A stretch of 64,000 nt of DNA from contig CM022670.1 in NCBI GenBank assembly GCA_012295275.1, positions 5,426,142-5,490,141 of the forward strand. The letters run 5' to 3'. The translations under genes were made by a program, and so were the position numbers. This stretch comes from Chrysomallon squamiferum. Lineage: Eukaryota; Mollusca; Gastropoda; Neomphalida; Peltospiridae. Shown one piece after another: positions 40,401 through 52,031 of the stretch (position 1 is its first letter; every line of letters begins with the position of its first letter). The notes below the pieces were generated by a model that was not told where the DNA came from, made no database searches, and saw only the letters and a program-made list of their open reading frames with translations.

Positions 40401-40558
40401 GGTTGGGTACAAGAAATCATCAGTGGTGACAACTCCATTCTTTCTTTCTTAATGAAGTTTAAATCCACATATGGTGAAGTGTTCAAGAAAGGTTCCATGT
40501 TCTCTCGTTTGATACAGTTTAAATCCAGACAATTCATATTATAATCCATACACTCCAT
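23944..40558 (-). CDS. E74: E74/ELF ETS-domain transcription factor, long isoform (386 aa, 7 coding exons)
   Basis: This is a nuclear DNA-binding transcription factor of the ETS family, which recognises GGAA-core sites. Joined coding exons are 40558-40243, 30870-30730, 28858-28769, 27933-27799, 24900-24784, 24447-24195 and 24052-23944; all junctions are GT/AG and every phase matches. The ETS domain covers about residues 291-376 ([10 protein letters not shown] at 291-300; winged-helix recognition part [18 protein letters not shown], with the two DNA-contact arginines R348 and R351), preceded by a basic PKRKR (281-285). Upstream are [12 protein letters not shown] (120-131), shared with ELF1, and [14 protein letters not shown] (156-169), shared with Drosophila E74. 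The protein stops ten residues after the ETS domain (EIDCTGV), like insect E74 and unlike vertebrate ELF1, which has a long C-terminal tail. No Pointed/SAM domain is visible. Identification as E74/ELF1/2/4 ortholog is firm; target genes are unknown. Confidence 0.95.
24053..24194 (-). other. E74 last intron
   Basis: A 142-base intron inside the ETS-coding region (GTGAGC...TTCCAG), the shortest of the gene. Confidence 0.92.
24195..24447 (-). CDS. E74: E74 exon, first half of ETS domain
   Basis: Acceptor TTTACATTTAG precedes base 24447 and donor AAG|GTGAGC follows base 24195. It encodes residues 268-350: a lysine/arginine-rich linker ([13 protein letters not shown]; a likely nuclear localisation signal), then [40 protein letters not shown] and [20 protein letters not shown]. 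These match the ELF1/2/4-E74 subgroup closely, including the conserved TCPRYIKW and [14 protein letters not shown] blocks. Position of the intron inside GRALR is shared with the next exon by phase 2. Confidence 0.97.
24784..24900 (-). CDS. E74: E74 exon, Ser/Pro-rich linker
   Basis: Acceptor TTTTCTTTCAG precedes 24900 and donor AAAG|GTAATA follows 24784. It encodes residues 229-266, a low-complexity linker ([34 protein letters not shown]) with several SP/TP dipeptides that could be proline-directed kinase sites. It has phase 1 at both ends, so skipping it would keep the frame. Confidence 0.9.
24901..27798 (-). other. E74 intron with a 79-bp tandem repeat
   Basis: AT-rich intron without visible coding exons. 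It holds a minisatellite at about 25440-25665 (separate entry) and short TA and T runs. The rest shows nothing I recognise. Confidence 0.85.
25440..25665. repeat. 79-bp tandem repeat, about 2.8 copies
   Basis: The phrase TCAAACTATA(T/A)CTGTCTG starts at about 25486, recurs at 25565, and recurs in a more diverged form (TCAAGCTTTAACTGTCTG) at 25644, each 79 bases apart. The intervening GCACTTAATTT, AAAATGCA and TTTCTTAGATTTAA words keep the same register. A partial, older copy precedes it. Confidence 0.85.
27799..27933 (-). CDS. E74: E74 exon, proline-rich region
   Basis: Acceptor TTTTGTTTGTAG precedes 27933 and donor CCAG|GTAAGA follows 27799. It encodes residues 184-227, rich in proline, alanine and histidine ([27 protein letters not shown]). 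No known domain; probably a disordered activation or interaction segment. The 135-nt length is a multiple of three, so it could also be skipped in frame. Confidence 0.88.
27934..30729 (-). other. E74 introns either side of the 28.8-kb exon
   Basis: Two AT-rich introns (27934-28768 and 28859-30729) with no further exon that I can support. At about 30500-30580 there is a degraded stretch (AATATCCCAATGGGG, GATCCTTAGACC) vaguely like the SINE head seen elsewhere, too weak to call firmly. Confidence 0.8.
28769..28858 (-). CDS. E74: E74 exon with [11 protein letters not shown] motif
   Basis: Acceptor TTTAATTCAG precedes 28858 and donor TATT|GTGAGA follows 28769. It encodes residues 154-182 ([29 protein letters not shown]). 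[11 protein letters not shown](I/V)DS is a motif I recall in Drosophila E74 just upstream of low-complexity sequence, so this exon links the locus to E74 independently of the ETS domain. The 90-nt length would also allow in-frame skipping. Confidence 0.93.
30730..30870 (-). CDS. E74: E74 first shared exon with [12 protein letters not shown] motif
   Basis: Acceptor TTATTTCAG precedes 30870 and donor CAACA|GTGAGT follows 30730. It encodes residues 107-152 of the long isoform ([46 protein letters not shown]). [12 protein letters not shown] matches the AAEALLNMDSPG block of vertebrate ELF1/ELF2. It starts with two bases of a split codon, which both alternative first exons can supply with one base (T giving Leu, G giving Val). 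Confidence 0.93.
30871..40242 (-). other. E74 intron between the proximal first exon and shared exons
   Basis: About 9.4 kb of AT-rich DNA without a supported exon. It contains a SINE fragment (31111-31130 core), poly-T/poly-A tracts, a less AT-rich patch at 35.28-35.54 kb with a perfect CCAGGCA/TGCCTGG hairpin, and a patch at 38.27-38.47 kb with inverted GGTCAC/GTGACC words. Both patches could be regulatory, but this is a guess. Confidence 0.75.
31111..31165 (-). mobile_element. Degraded SINE fragment
   Basis: TTAACAGCAAGGGATCTTTTA, read in reverse, matches the AAAAGATCCCTTGCTG core of the SINE at 57 kb. Little of the rest is recognisable. Confidence 0.4.
40243..40558 (-). CDS. E74: E74 proximal alternative first coding exon (105-aa leader)
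   Basis: ATG at 40558-40556 (context GAAATGG) has an in-frame TAA 21 bases upstream (40582-40580) and no pyrimidine-rich acceptor between, so this is a true first coding exon. Donor TACT|GTAAGT after 40243 is near-perfect. The leader contains two related blocks, [10 protein letters not shown] (11-20) and [10 protein letters not shown] (31-40), each holding a SUMO consensus (K17 in IKRE, K37 in IKKE), then VLDLSMRK (60-67), similar to CtBP-binding DLS motifs, and an acidic/serine stretch ([19 protein letters not shown]). The last base T joins TG of the 30.87-kb exon. Functions of these motifs are inferred from consensus only. Confidence 0.88.
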
Positions 40559-41100
40559 TTCAAATTTGCTTTTTTTTAATTATAACTGTCTCCAAAAAAA
40601 CTCTTATCCACACAAGTGGTCCATTAAGAAAGTAGGAAAAACAACAATAACAACAACGGCAGATAAAAACCAATCCAGAAATTTTTAACAAGTGTCAAAG
40701 CCTATTGGAAAAGTCTGACAAACAGCTGGTATTCCCTCCTCACTGAGAAAGCCGAGTTGTGTCAAGACAGAAAAACTCAAGAACTGTGTATGTATCCAGG
40801 GAATGTAGAGCGAGTGACACAAACACAGCACACTGTGTGAGAAGCGTCGAGCCCAATGACTGCAAATGAATGTTGTCCTAGCCTGGCGACCAACCAACTC
40901 GGCAGTTCAGCGTCAATTCAGCGGAGCTGCGGATGTCCCAGCCAGACGTTACTGAGTGCAGAGTGTAGGAAGTGGATGAGCTCGGCTGCCGTACTGAGCC
41001 ACGCTTTGTCTGTACCCTATGATGACAGGGTATGATAGGAAGTATGACCTGCTTGGCAAATCTCTGTCACACAGAGGTCATGTAACAGCTGAGGTCACTA
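40559..41100 (-). promoter_or_regulatory. Probable 5' UTR and promoter of the proximal E74 transcript
   Basis: A stretch of G+C-richer sequence with several CpGs (AAGCGTCGAGCCC, CTCGGCAGTTCAGCG, GAGCTGCGGATG, CTCGGCTGCCG) stands out in the CpG-poor gene body directly upstream of the proximal first exon. Three nuclear-receptor half-sites lie at its far end: TGACCT at 41045-41050 and AGGTCA at 41075-41080 and 41092-41097. No TATA box is obvious and the start site is unknown. Confidence 0.5.
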
Positions 41101-42355
41101 CTGGCCACCTGATCTAGACTTTTAATAATAACTCCGTCTCAAAACACAGAGATGTGTTCAAACAACAGTGAGTCTGTTATTATTACTCTAGGGTTTTACA
41201 GAAATAACTGGTCCATGACTGTAAACAAAATATATCTATGTAGGTAGCGAAGCATATAGAAAAAGATTTGTACCTTGAGAAGTGAATATGGGAAATGATA
41301 TTTTTGTAATAAAGCTCGGATAAGCTATAAGCAGCTGGAGGCAGTAAGACTGGATCACATGACCTATTATATGAGTATATTTATCACCAAGTATTAGCCC
41401 CTGGCTGGCTGCAGATACTCTCTGCTTGATAAGGGTCAATCTGCTCTTTCACACTGGCCAGTGGTCTACAGTATTCTCACTACAGGGAATGAGGCCAAAC
41501 AACAGGACCAGATCAAACCTGTAGAACAGGTCTCTCTAGTCAGGCTTTTGTATTATTAAAGCAAGGAATACAACACATACACTGCAAGCTCCAGTGCTTA
41601 CCGGAACTAAAATAACTCTACAATATGCATGAATGCTCAACAGGAACAAAATTAATGCTATACTGTCCAAGCCTTGAAAGCTTTTCATAAGGAAATGTTG
41701 TTTCGTTAAAGGTGTGCTTGGCAGGTAATCGACCCAACCGCCCTAGTTTTACAAAAGGTTATATCAGCTATAGCAAGCAGGCATTGAAAGCTTGCGTCAG
41801 TAGCTCACGGGCAGTCGTAAACAAGTTGCAACCTACGTCAATACACAAAATGAACTGTAATTCAATAGTGTCCATACAGACTTAGTAGGTTTCACCCACT
41901 CATTGAAGTTTCCTTTCTCTCAAATTTATATCATTCATTATTCAACAGACTAAGAGCAATTTTGAAAAGAATTCCTTTTACCCAAGTCTTAAAACCAACT
42001 CTGTACTGCAGGTAATTCAACTTTTTATCATTAAATCCCAAAATATGAAAAACATGTTTGTTTGTTTGTTTACTGGTACTTGTATGTACATGTGCATATC
42101 TGTGCAAGTTTAAAAGCAAATGATCAATGAATTGGCTATATTTAGTTTTTAACCTTTAAAAATAAAAAATTCTTTATTTGTTTTATTACTTTCCATCTGT
42201 TTAGTAAAATTATTTGCTGCATAAATAGTACAATACTTTTTATTTTATTTATTACAATAAAAACAAAATGCTTAATGTAGTTCAAGGATGACTGTTTTTC
42301 TCAAGAGGCATAATATTATGAATATTTAACATCAAAATTCTGGTGGAAGAAAGAA

Positions 42356-42386
<31 letters not shown>

Positions 42387-45300
42387 TATTACACCTATCC
42401 ATCTTATATGCATATATATAAATATATATAATATGGTAATTTACATAAAAAGACCCTAGGGGTATCAGGAATCCTTTTACAATAAAAAAAACTCACTTCA
42501 CAGGAATATTAAAATAGGAACACAATGACTAAGACATATTTTACACTCACAAACACACTACCTGTAATCAATACCATGGTGTCCAATTACATTGCGTGTT
42601 AAATGTTCATGTTTCCTAAAATATCCATGGCTGAATAATAAAAAAAGAAAATAAAAAGAGAAAAAGATATTTCTTCCTGTTTATCAACTTGTTAAAAAAA
42701 ACATGAAATATATACTAAATACCAAATAAATTTGTAAAAATTAAAACTTAAATATCAGTAATGATCAATGTAAAATACCAACAAATTGGAATAAAACACT
42801 GACTCAAACAGAACAAGGATAAATCTCAGTTCTGCTGAAAGATTCTTGCCTATTAATCAATCAACTCCACGAAAACTATGATGATATTGTCTAGTGTAAG
42901 GAAAAATCATATAAATGTTTAACATAAGAAGCTATTTAAATAAAGCATGGCTGTTCAAAACCAAAACCAGAAGCTTTAAATGGACACAAACATATTAAAC
43001 ACAACCAGCCAAATAATGAAATAAAAATAGGATATGAAACAGGGGTACTGTAGATAACTTTAGAATTATGTAAAAACAGCATACATAATAAGTAGTCATC
43101 TTGTGTAATAATTAAAACTACAATTTTTGAAATATGAACATTTCTGAAAAATTACATACATGTAAATATAAATTCTCTTTCTCTCTCTTTCTCACAAACA
43201 CAAACACATCTATGAACACAAAGGAGATATAACTTCCTAATAATAGAGAAAAAAATGAATACAGTTAATGTCCTTTGAAACACATAACTTTTAGCTACAT
43301 ATAGTCAGTAATAGCGTATCAAGATGATCCTGTGGCATCATCAAACAAGCAGCATCATTACTCAGAACAGCAGGGCAGCAATGGGATAATAGTAGTTACA
43401 GCATGGTGTAGAAGTATCAGTAACAGAAGTGTTAGTAGTAATAGTTGTAGTAGTAGTAGTAAAAAGAACATAAAAATCTCAAGCAACGATTGTATTAATT
43501 ACATTCAGCAACTAATTTAACAGAAATCTGACACATGGAAACATGCACATAATCTGAAACTCATGAAAGGCCTAAATGTACTTTTAATAAACATTCCTCC
43601 CTTCCTGCATAAAAAAAAAGATTAAAAGAAATATTAATAATAATAAAAAATAAAATAATAATAATAATAAAAAAATTAAAAATTAAAAAAAGAAATTAAA
43701 TAAGGGTGGAGTTGACAATGTATAAAGACTTGCTGTTTGTTATGAAATCTTTCAACCTAACAAATGTGAACTAATCCAATGGCTGTACATCCTTTACTAT
43801 TTATTCTTGTCTTCTGTTTTATTTGTTTTATTTTTTATTATTAAAAAAAAGTAACAAAGTAATATTGCACATGAATGAGAAATAAAAGGAAAATAAATAA
43901 GAAAATAAAAAGAAAAAGAAAAAGAATAAATATTTATAATTTCTCTATCATTTTCTTACAGAAATTTAATCTTGACTTAATATCTATTGTTTTCCAACAA
44001 AATATCATTGCCATTATTAATTAAGATAATCACTTTTTATCCATTTTATAAATATTTACAACTTATATAATAAAAGAAAAAGCAATTAATTTTAAAGTAA
44101 ATTATGCTTATGGATAAATCGTTCTTGTTTTTCTTGAAGAAATATATATACATCAGCTAAAAACTAATAGTTTAAAGTTAAAATGTATTGTTTTTACTTA
44201 CTATATGTATAATAATAATAAAAACAATAATAAATAATTAATAATTAAATAAATAACTAAAGAAATCTAATCTTATTTTTCCTGTTCCCTTTAAATTAAA
44301 TTAAAAACCAAACAAAATTCTATCAAAAACATTTAAAAAAACCAACAATCAAATCTAATTCCATCTTTTTAATAACCTGTATCATCAGCAAATGCTCTGA
44401 AAATCCTGTTTAACGATTACATTAAAAAGAAAAAGAAACAAATTTAAGAGAGATTTCTGCACTGGATAACCCTCAAACATTTGGCTTGCTGGGAGATCGG
44501 AAGTGAAGCACATTACAAAGAAAGTCACATGGCTATTTGCAAAAGGATGTGGAATTATTTAAATCAAAGAGCTGAGGTCAGTATGGACTAATGACCAGCT
44601 CGTATTTAAAACATGTTAACAGCAATGTGCTGTAATTCATTCTCCTAAAATACAGGTTCAACAGTTTGTGTTCATACAGGATAGCTGTTTAACAACACTG
44701 AATTTTTTTTTTTTATCAGTTTGTTAGCTTATCACAATATTCTTTTACTCAAACTGTCATGTCATTCAGCTGAAATGTTAATATTGTTCAGATTGCAATT
44801 CTGAAGACTGGGATTTACTTCACTGACATCATTCATAAATTATTGTTTTATTTTATTTTTTATTTATTTTTATATTTTCAGTAATGTAATACAAGATAGT
44901 CAGTTATCTTTTTTAACAAGACACAACAAAAACTATTAAAATTGTAACATAATTCAAATGTAATGTCAGTGAATATTATTTATTATTATTATTGAAATAT
45001 AATTTGTGAGATTTGCCTTTCTTCAAAATATTTTATTATTTGTAAGGCATTTTTACTAAAAATGTGATTATATACTTTCGGGGATACTCTTTTACTCAAA
45101 GCATATCACAGATTAGTCACATATTGTTATTCAAATTGTAATATAATTCAGGAGATTTGCACTTATTCTGTATACAGTATCATTTACTGTGAAATTCTTT
45201 TATTCAATAACTATTTCTATTCAACAGATACACACTAAGTACAAAAATGTAACCATACAGAACAAACATTTATAAACACTGACACAACATACATACACAT

Positions 45301-48288
45301 TATATTTGTATTATTATTATTATTATTGCTAACAATGGAAAATATTCTCTCAAATATAATTATACTTTCTTGGTAACCAAAATAATCTGTTACACCTTCA
45401 TATCTTTAATTCATATCATAGCAATAATAAAAGCCAATTTTTATTAAGATTAAATCATAAAAATGTGATGCTAAATATCAGTTAGGGTAATAAATATTTT
45501 AGGACGAGCTGATGAAGCCTGCATTTGACATATATAAAAAGAAAATGATGTATTGTAAAAAAAATGATAATAAAATATAACCGCACTTCTTTTATACATG
45601 TCAACAGTAACCTATTAACAGTAAAAATGGTAATCATGGAAAATGTCTCTAAGTTATAACTTATATTAATAAAAATAATAATACTAAAAGAAATAATAAA
45701 TGTACACATACCATACATACGTATTTTTCTCAAAAAAAAACACAACAAATAAACAAAACAAATACACACACAAATAGACAGTTAAATTACACTAAGATAT
45801 ATTATGAAACCAGCTGATGATGAAAACATATAGACAGACATAAAATTAACAACAAAAGTGAACCAATAGATATTCCATTCCCACAGGATTAACTGATCTG
45901 TCAAATTACAAACAACAATTATAGTGCAAGTGTGATTTCATTCATAAGAAAAGCTACCAATAATGCTATTGAGAAAACAAATGGATATCATTTTACAAGA
46001 ACAATTGAGCAAAGCACGCTACTGTTATGAGTAAAACTACCAGCTTGAATGATAATGATATGGTAATAGAGAAACAAAGGTTTATTTATTTATTTTAAAT
46101 AACAAGTGACATCACGGTAGTAAAACAGGATTAGGTAAGCATAAAGATTTTTTTTAGTATTATTATAATTGTTTGGATTTTTTTTTTGGGGGGGGGGTAT
46201 TTTTTAACCTCAACCATATTTGTGTTTGCTGGATAAATTCTACTTAAACATGATAAAAATGTATCATTAAACATTAATTCAGGAACATTAAAATAACTAA
46301 TAATTACATTGTCAATAAATAATTTGAAATAAAAAGGAAAAATAAAAAATTGTTCTTTTTCCAACAATTTACAGGGTGACAGAGTTACTGATGAATAAAC
46401 AATTTGTTATCATCTCTGAATTTTGTTATCGTGTAATATGACTCTGGGTTTTTTCAATGCTTTGATAGAGCAGAAATAATGAACTTTTAGTGGTTTTGTA
46501 AGTTCACATAATTTGAGTACATGAGTTTCCTAGCTTCAGTGCAATAAACAATATACCATTGGAAATGTTGCATTTTATGTGTTTTGATATTTAAACAAGA
46601 ACAAGAACAAACAGTTAATTTGAAAAAACTGAAGACAGAAAAAACACCTTGAAGAAAACAAAAAAGACAAGTTAATGTACTATAAATGTGTATCAAAACA
46701 AAAACAACAGGATATTGTTTTTCGGTCTTTCCTACTTGTTTTGGCTGTCTATGATTTTTTCAAAGTTGGAAATGAAACATAAAATCCAGTTACTCATCAC
46801 AGAATATATTTTAATTTAAATTTTTTATGTGAATGCATCTTCTTTTTTTTCTCCTTTTATATTCCACACACACACACACACACACAGACCTTTCATCTAA
46901 CTTTTAGTTTTACGTCTTCAGTGAAAAACAGATACCGTATATAATTTTTTTGTTTTTCAAAAGCAAGTTTGATAAACAAGTGTAATAAAAAAAAAATTAA
47001 ATAAAGAAAAAACCCAAAGAAATCAATAGAGAAGAAAGTACGTAGAGCACAACAGGGCACCAGTTAAACTATGCAGTGACAAAAACAAGTTAGAGCAAGA
47101 AGCCAGTCAGTTATTGATCGAAGGAGTCTTACATTTAGATAATTCTTATTGTCATTCATGATCAAGATTTATTTAACACAAGATTTAAAAAAATAACTTT
47201 AGAAACTGTTGAATAAATTCTTCTGATTTATTAAAATTTTGAAACATACTTTTATTGATAATTAGTATTCATACAAGAAAAATTTACTTCTGATAATAAC
47301 AGGAATAAATTTTTACATATTTTACAGATTAGGAAATATTACTAAAAGTAGCTATAATGATATATTAATTTAATTCATTGTGAGAAATTGCAGCCTTCTA
47401 CAAAGATTGCGGCATGTCCTTACCTGTAAAACCTCTCTTTTTATTTCTTCTTATAATATAAATACCAAAACACACTGATACATAACAATACAAATATTGT
47501 TGAAATTTCATTAAACATTCATTCACACCTTCCCTTTTTAAATTTATTTATTTTGTTCTTCTCTTTTTTATATTTTTAATAAAAAGAAATAAAAAGTAAA
47601 ATAATAATAAAAAAAGTATTATTTATTAATAATTTAGCATAATTTTGCAAGTATCTGTGATTATGGAAAATCTCATTAACTGCATACTGTAATTTAATCT
47701 TTTTGTATGTTAATTGTTTTTATATTTTTTAAAGATTTATTTATTATTCATATTTTTGTCAACAGTAAAAAGAAATAATTATTGCAGACATGTTTAAAAC
47801 AAATCTGTTTTTTTTTTTATCTCTATCAGTTAGCATTTCTCTGGGGTTTTTAAAAAGAAGAAGAAAAAGAAAAGGAACATACACAATACATCTGTATATG
47901 CTTGAAAGAAAGAAAAAGAAATGAAGAAAGTACAATGAACTCTGCACTATAAAAATTTAAGAGGTGAAAAAAAAAAAGAAGATAACTGAGACAATTCCTT
48001 AGTGGCAGAAATTGTGAGTTTCAAACTATAATGGTTTATTCCTGTCGCAGCCAGTGGCAACATATGTCATCAAAAAAAAAAAAAAAATCAATAAGCTGGC
48101 CGAATTAACATCTTTGCCATAAAAGGTTACCTGGACTTATGGTTGTTTTCATCCGCACAAAACCTGGTGATGACTCAAACCATCTTTATGTCCAACTTGA
48201 CATTAAATTCTTAAAAGAACGTGAATTTTAAGCATAAAAAATAACAACAGTAACAACAAAATAATAATAAAATAAATAAAAAGCAGAA

Positions 48289-48291
<3 letters not shown>

Positions 48292-48340
<49 letters not shown>
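48292..48340. repeat. (CA)n microsatellite
   Basis: Uninterrupted CA dinucleotides, about 49 bases. Confidence 0.97.
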
Positions 48341-48341
<1 letters not shown>

Positions 48342-51300
48342 TATACTTTTCAAAATAAACATGTTCTTATTAGCTCTGTTTCATTTCAATATAAAAGAAA
48401 AAAAGGAGGGATGGAAGAAAAGAAAGCAAGAAAAAGAAAAGATGATTTTTTCTTTCAAAATGTTATAATAAAATTAAATGTCAGCAATAAAAATAGAATC
48501 ATTTTACTCTTCCTAAATGATCACTAAAAAGGTTTACAGAAAGAAAAAAATATTCTTCTAAAAATTAACTATGAATGAACTATGAATCACCAGTAACAGG
48601 ATTTTAGCGCTAAGTATCTATCTTTTCAAATTTTTTAAACTTTTTTTTTTTTAAGAAATCGTTTTTTTGATTATCATATAAAAACAGTCATAATTTTTTC
48701 TTTTTTTATTCTTTTTTTTTAAATAAACAAAACTACATTTCCTACAAAAATATTAACAACAGAAATGTTTTTAAGAATGACCATTTTAATTTTATATTCT
48801 ATGCAAGCATTCCATTGTAATTTTGCAGAAAACAAATCTAAGTTAATAAACTTTTGAATAATTAAAAACACTTGTATGTACGCAAGTGTATCTCAATATT
48901 AAACTGTTTGAAGTATTAGTTATCTTACACTTAAAAGATAATTAAATGGCTGATGCAAGGGAAATAACTCTTGTTTCCTACAATCGTCAAATCCTGATAG
49001 TTACAAAACCATGAAGAGTTCTTTTGTTTAAATTCTTAAAATAAATTTTATTTGGCTGCAGTCAGTGCAGGTTTCCTCTCATAGTATTATATAAAAATAA
49101 CCAAAAGACAATGTACATTAAAATAGACATTGTTAAATATTCAAGTAATATCTTGTTATTTTCAGTCTTGAATACTTCTATTCAAAATACAGTTTAACAT
49201 TTACTTATTAGAAAAATGACAACACCACAGTGACATGAAATTAACTATATTGCTAAAGTTGGCCTATTTTTTCCCTTTCTAAACAGTGACATGGTACAAG
49301 CATATCAATTGTCATGGTATGTACTTTGCTGTGGAAAGGTTTTTCTTGTTCTCACTATTTCAACAATAGTCAGTGTGATAATGTTTTCTTTCAAATACTT
49401 GTTAAAAAAGGCACAGATGTTTCATTATTAATAGGAAAATGTGTCAAGGTTTTGCTAAACAAATCTTCATTTATCTATTTTTATTCTGAAGAAATTGTGT
49501 GTGTGTATGTAATTTTTGTTTGTATGCACATTTTATCAGTTTGAAAAAAAAAAGTGAGTATGAATTCTTGAGTCCCAGGCTATTTCAAATAACATTATAT
49601 GATGAACAAATTAACAAATTAAGTGTATTAGAAGACTCCAAATAATTTTCAAGATTTTTTTTTTTATGAATTTTACTTATTTATTATTATTATTTTTTTG
49701 TTTAATTTATTATATATTTTTTTTTTTTTGTGTAAATTATTATTATTTGCAATTTGATCATATATACGCATCTTCTGAAAGGCTGGAAAACTTAAATTTG
49801 GAGAGACAAAATGTTATTTTTAACTTATTAAACATTACGTAATATCACTAAATATTTCAAACAATAATCACAACTTTCAGCTAGTTCCAATTATTTCTAA
49901 AACAGTAAGAAATAACAAATCTTTTTCTGTATATATGTATGTGTATATATGTATGTATGTATGTTTATATGTATGTATGTATGTATATATACATATATAT
50001 ATGAAAAACAAATTTTATGTTCTTCATAACTATGTACCATTTTTCCTTTGCAGATCCCTGGCTGCAAACTGGTAATAACTCATGGTGTGACTACACAGGA
50101 TTTCCTCTTTTATTTCATCATTTCACAGAAAGAAATAGCTAATGTTGAAGTCAAATGCATATTTAAACAAATGAGTGCATTTAATCTATGTTTCATTAAT
50201 GATTCCCACACTGTAAACTGAAAAAAACAGCCTTACTGGTAATGCATATGAAAACTAAGGCAATTCATGCAGCAACAATTAAAAAATAAACTGACATTTA
50301 TAACAGATTCAAAACCAAGTACTGTTAACTTAGAGTTATGTTTTAATGTTTAAATGTCAAGCACGATTTTACTTCCTTCTAATTATATGAGATAAACATG
50401 CATAGCACTTATCCTTCATTTTTTCATCATTTCAGCTTACTAAATCATTAATATTCAGTTAAATATGACACATATTTTAGTGAATGTTACAACAATAATT
50501 TATTTAGCATTATAAGACAACAAACTGTTCCACATAGCACAAGCAGGTGACACCATGTTTACAAATGTAAGAATTACACTCTAAGATCAAATCCCATTAC
50601 TGAATCCTTCAAATGTACCATAGGGCTAATTTTAATTCCGCACCTTTTACCTTCCTCAAATCCTTTAACATATTAACATTTACACAACCATGGGCTATGC
50701 CTTTGGACTCCATGACATGCATTTCAAACATTAAGTCAATGTAAGTGTTATGATTTCAAACTGCTAATTAATTAAAAAACATTAAAACATATTTTTATGG
50801 ATTCAAGTTAGCTTGTATAAAGATAAATTTACAAAACCTATTTGTTAATTGTAAATAAAATCTGCAAAAAATGTTAATGTCAGTGTTAAGAACTCATAAT
50901 TATTTTGTTTCTTTTCTTTCTTTTTTTTTTGTTTTGTTTTTTAAAATTATCTTCAAAACAAGCAACAATATATTGTAATGATTTTATGTTTTTAAATGGT
51001 TCTGTGAACATATAACTTTAGTCTTTTATACAACATGTATCTGCCAATTGTCATGAATATTTATCAGCATTTCTAATTTCACTGATGCATTTAACATTTA
51101 AACCTTTTAATAAAGAAAAAAAGTTTTTATTGTGCTCTTTATTTGTATTACCTTTTCATTATTTTACTATTATTTTTAAAAATATTTTATACTACTTTTA
51201 ATGATATATTAATGTAAGCATTATATATATAATTCATCAGCTACTTTTTAAAAATTATTATTATTTACTTTTTTCTCAAGATGATATTAATAAAAAAAAA

Positions 51301-51464
51301 AGTTCAGTAATGGTTGGTAACACTGGTTATGTATTTTACAAATAGTAATGAGAGAGAGAAAGGGAGAGAATTTAATTTACAAATGTACAGTTTGTTTCAT
51401 TTTCATTAGATCCATTTTGTTATACACATGTAAATACAAAATGCAAATTATTTTTAAACAAATA

Positions 51465-52031
51465 CAATGGTACCTTGACATACAAGTTTTATTCATTCTG
51501 TGACCGAGCTCATAACTCAATTTGCTCATATATCAAATCAAAATGAAATTAACTGAAATACCATCAGTCCATTCCAGCTCCCCAAAAACCACCCCAATTT
51601 TTGTATCATGTTTTTAAATATGAAAACTGGATGCATAAATGACAAATATTGTATAAAAAAACAAATAAAAGAGACTGTAAGGAAATAAATAGATTTTGTA
51701 ATGTGTACAGGGTTAGGGTTTCTCCATCTTTTCATGGAGAAAGGCCTGCAGCTTAGAAATTATTTTAATGCCTTTGACTGGAGTTACAGCCTTTATCGAC
51801 TCCATCTGCTTCAGTATGGTACATATCGTAGAAGTACTACGTTCGTACTGCCTATCCATGTTGACTAGATGCGCTCCTCACTCATGGCTTTCTATGATTT
51901 CATGCTTTAATTCAATGGACATCATCTGCTTCTTCTTCTCAGCACTGTATTTTGCACTCACTTTCTTAGGATCCATGTAAATTTGGCAAAATACTAATAA
52001 GTTGAAACACTCATAACTCGTGGTACCACTG
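51465..52031 (-). mobile_element. Tigger/pogo-like DNA transposon relic (non-autonomous)
   Basis: A 567-bp element with ends CAATGGTACCTTGACATA (left) and, reverse-complemented, CAGTGGTACCACGAGTTA (right), each flanked by TA, the pogo/Tc1 target duplication. CAGTGGTACC termini are typical of Tigger-like elements. On the minus strand a transposase N terminus begins at 51976 (MDPKKVSAKYSAEKKKQMMS, then IELKHEIIESHE), followed by an in-frame stop, then YERSTSTICTILKQMESIKA and VTPVKGIKII. This matches the CENP-B/jerky-type helix-turn-helix of Tigger transposases. The catalytic part is gone. It lies in the E74 intron on the same strand. Confidence 0.82.
51724..51976 (-). pseudogene. Tigger-like transposase N-terminal pseudogene
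   Basis: From ATG at 51976 the frame gives MDPKKVSAKYSAEKKKQMMS and about 12 more residues to a TGA where the family has a codon such as CGA (HERG-type sequence), consistent with CpG decay. The frame resumes after the stop with STSTICTILKQ, the conserved second helix region, and ends near KGIKIISKLQA. It carries the DNA-binding HTH only, with no DDE catalytic core, and is inactive. Confidence 0.75.

Noticed and set aside
42567-42620. 54-base possible micro-exon (minus) between TTTTAG and GTAGTG
   Set aside because: Joined to the distal first exon in phase 1 it hits a TAA after four codons; the open register does not match any neighbouring exon.
44575-44597. AGGTCA ... TGACCA inverted pair
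   Set aside because: The second arm is imperfect and it lies far from either promoter; likely chance in this much sequence.
49314-49544. Plus-strand frame of 76 codons in the E74 first intron
   Set aside because: No domain, no splice context, ordinary intron composition.
51768-51980. Plus-strand frame of 70 codons
   Set aside because: It is the antisense shadow of the Tigger-like transposase remnant.
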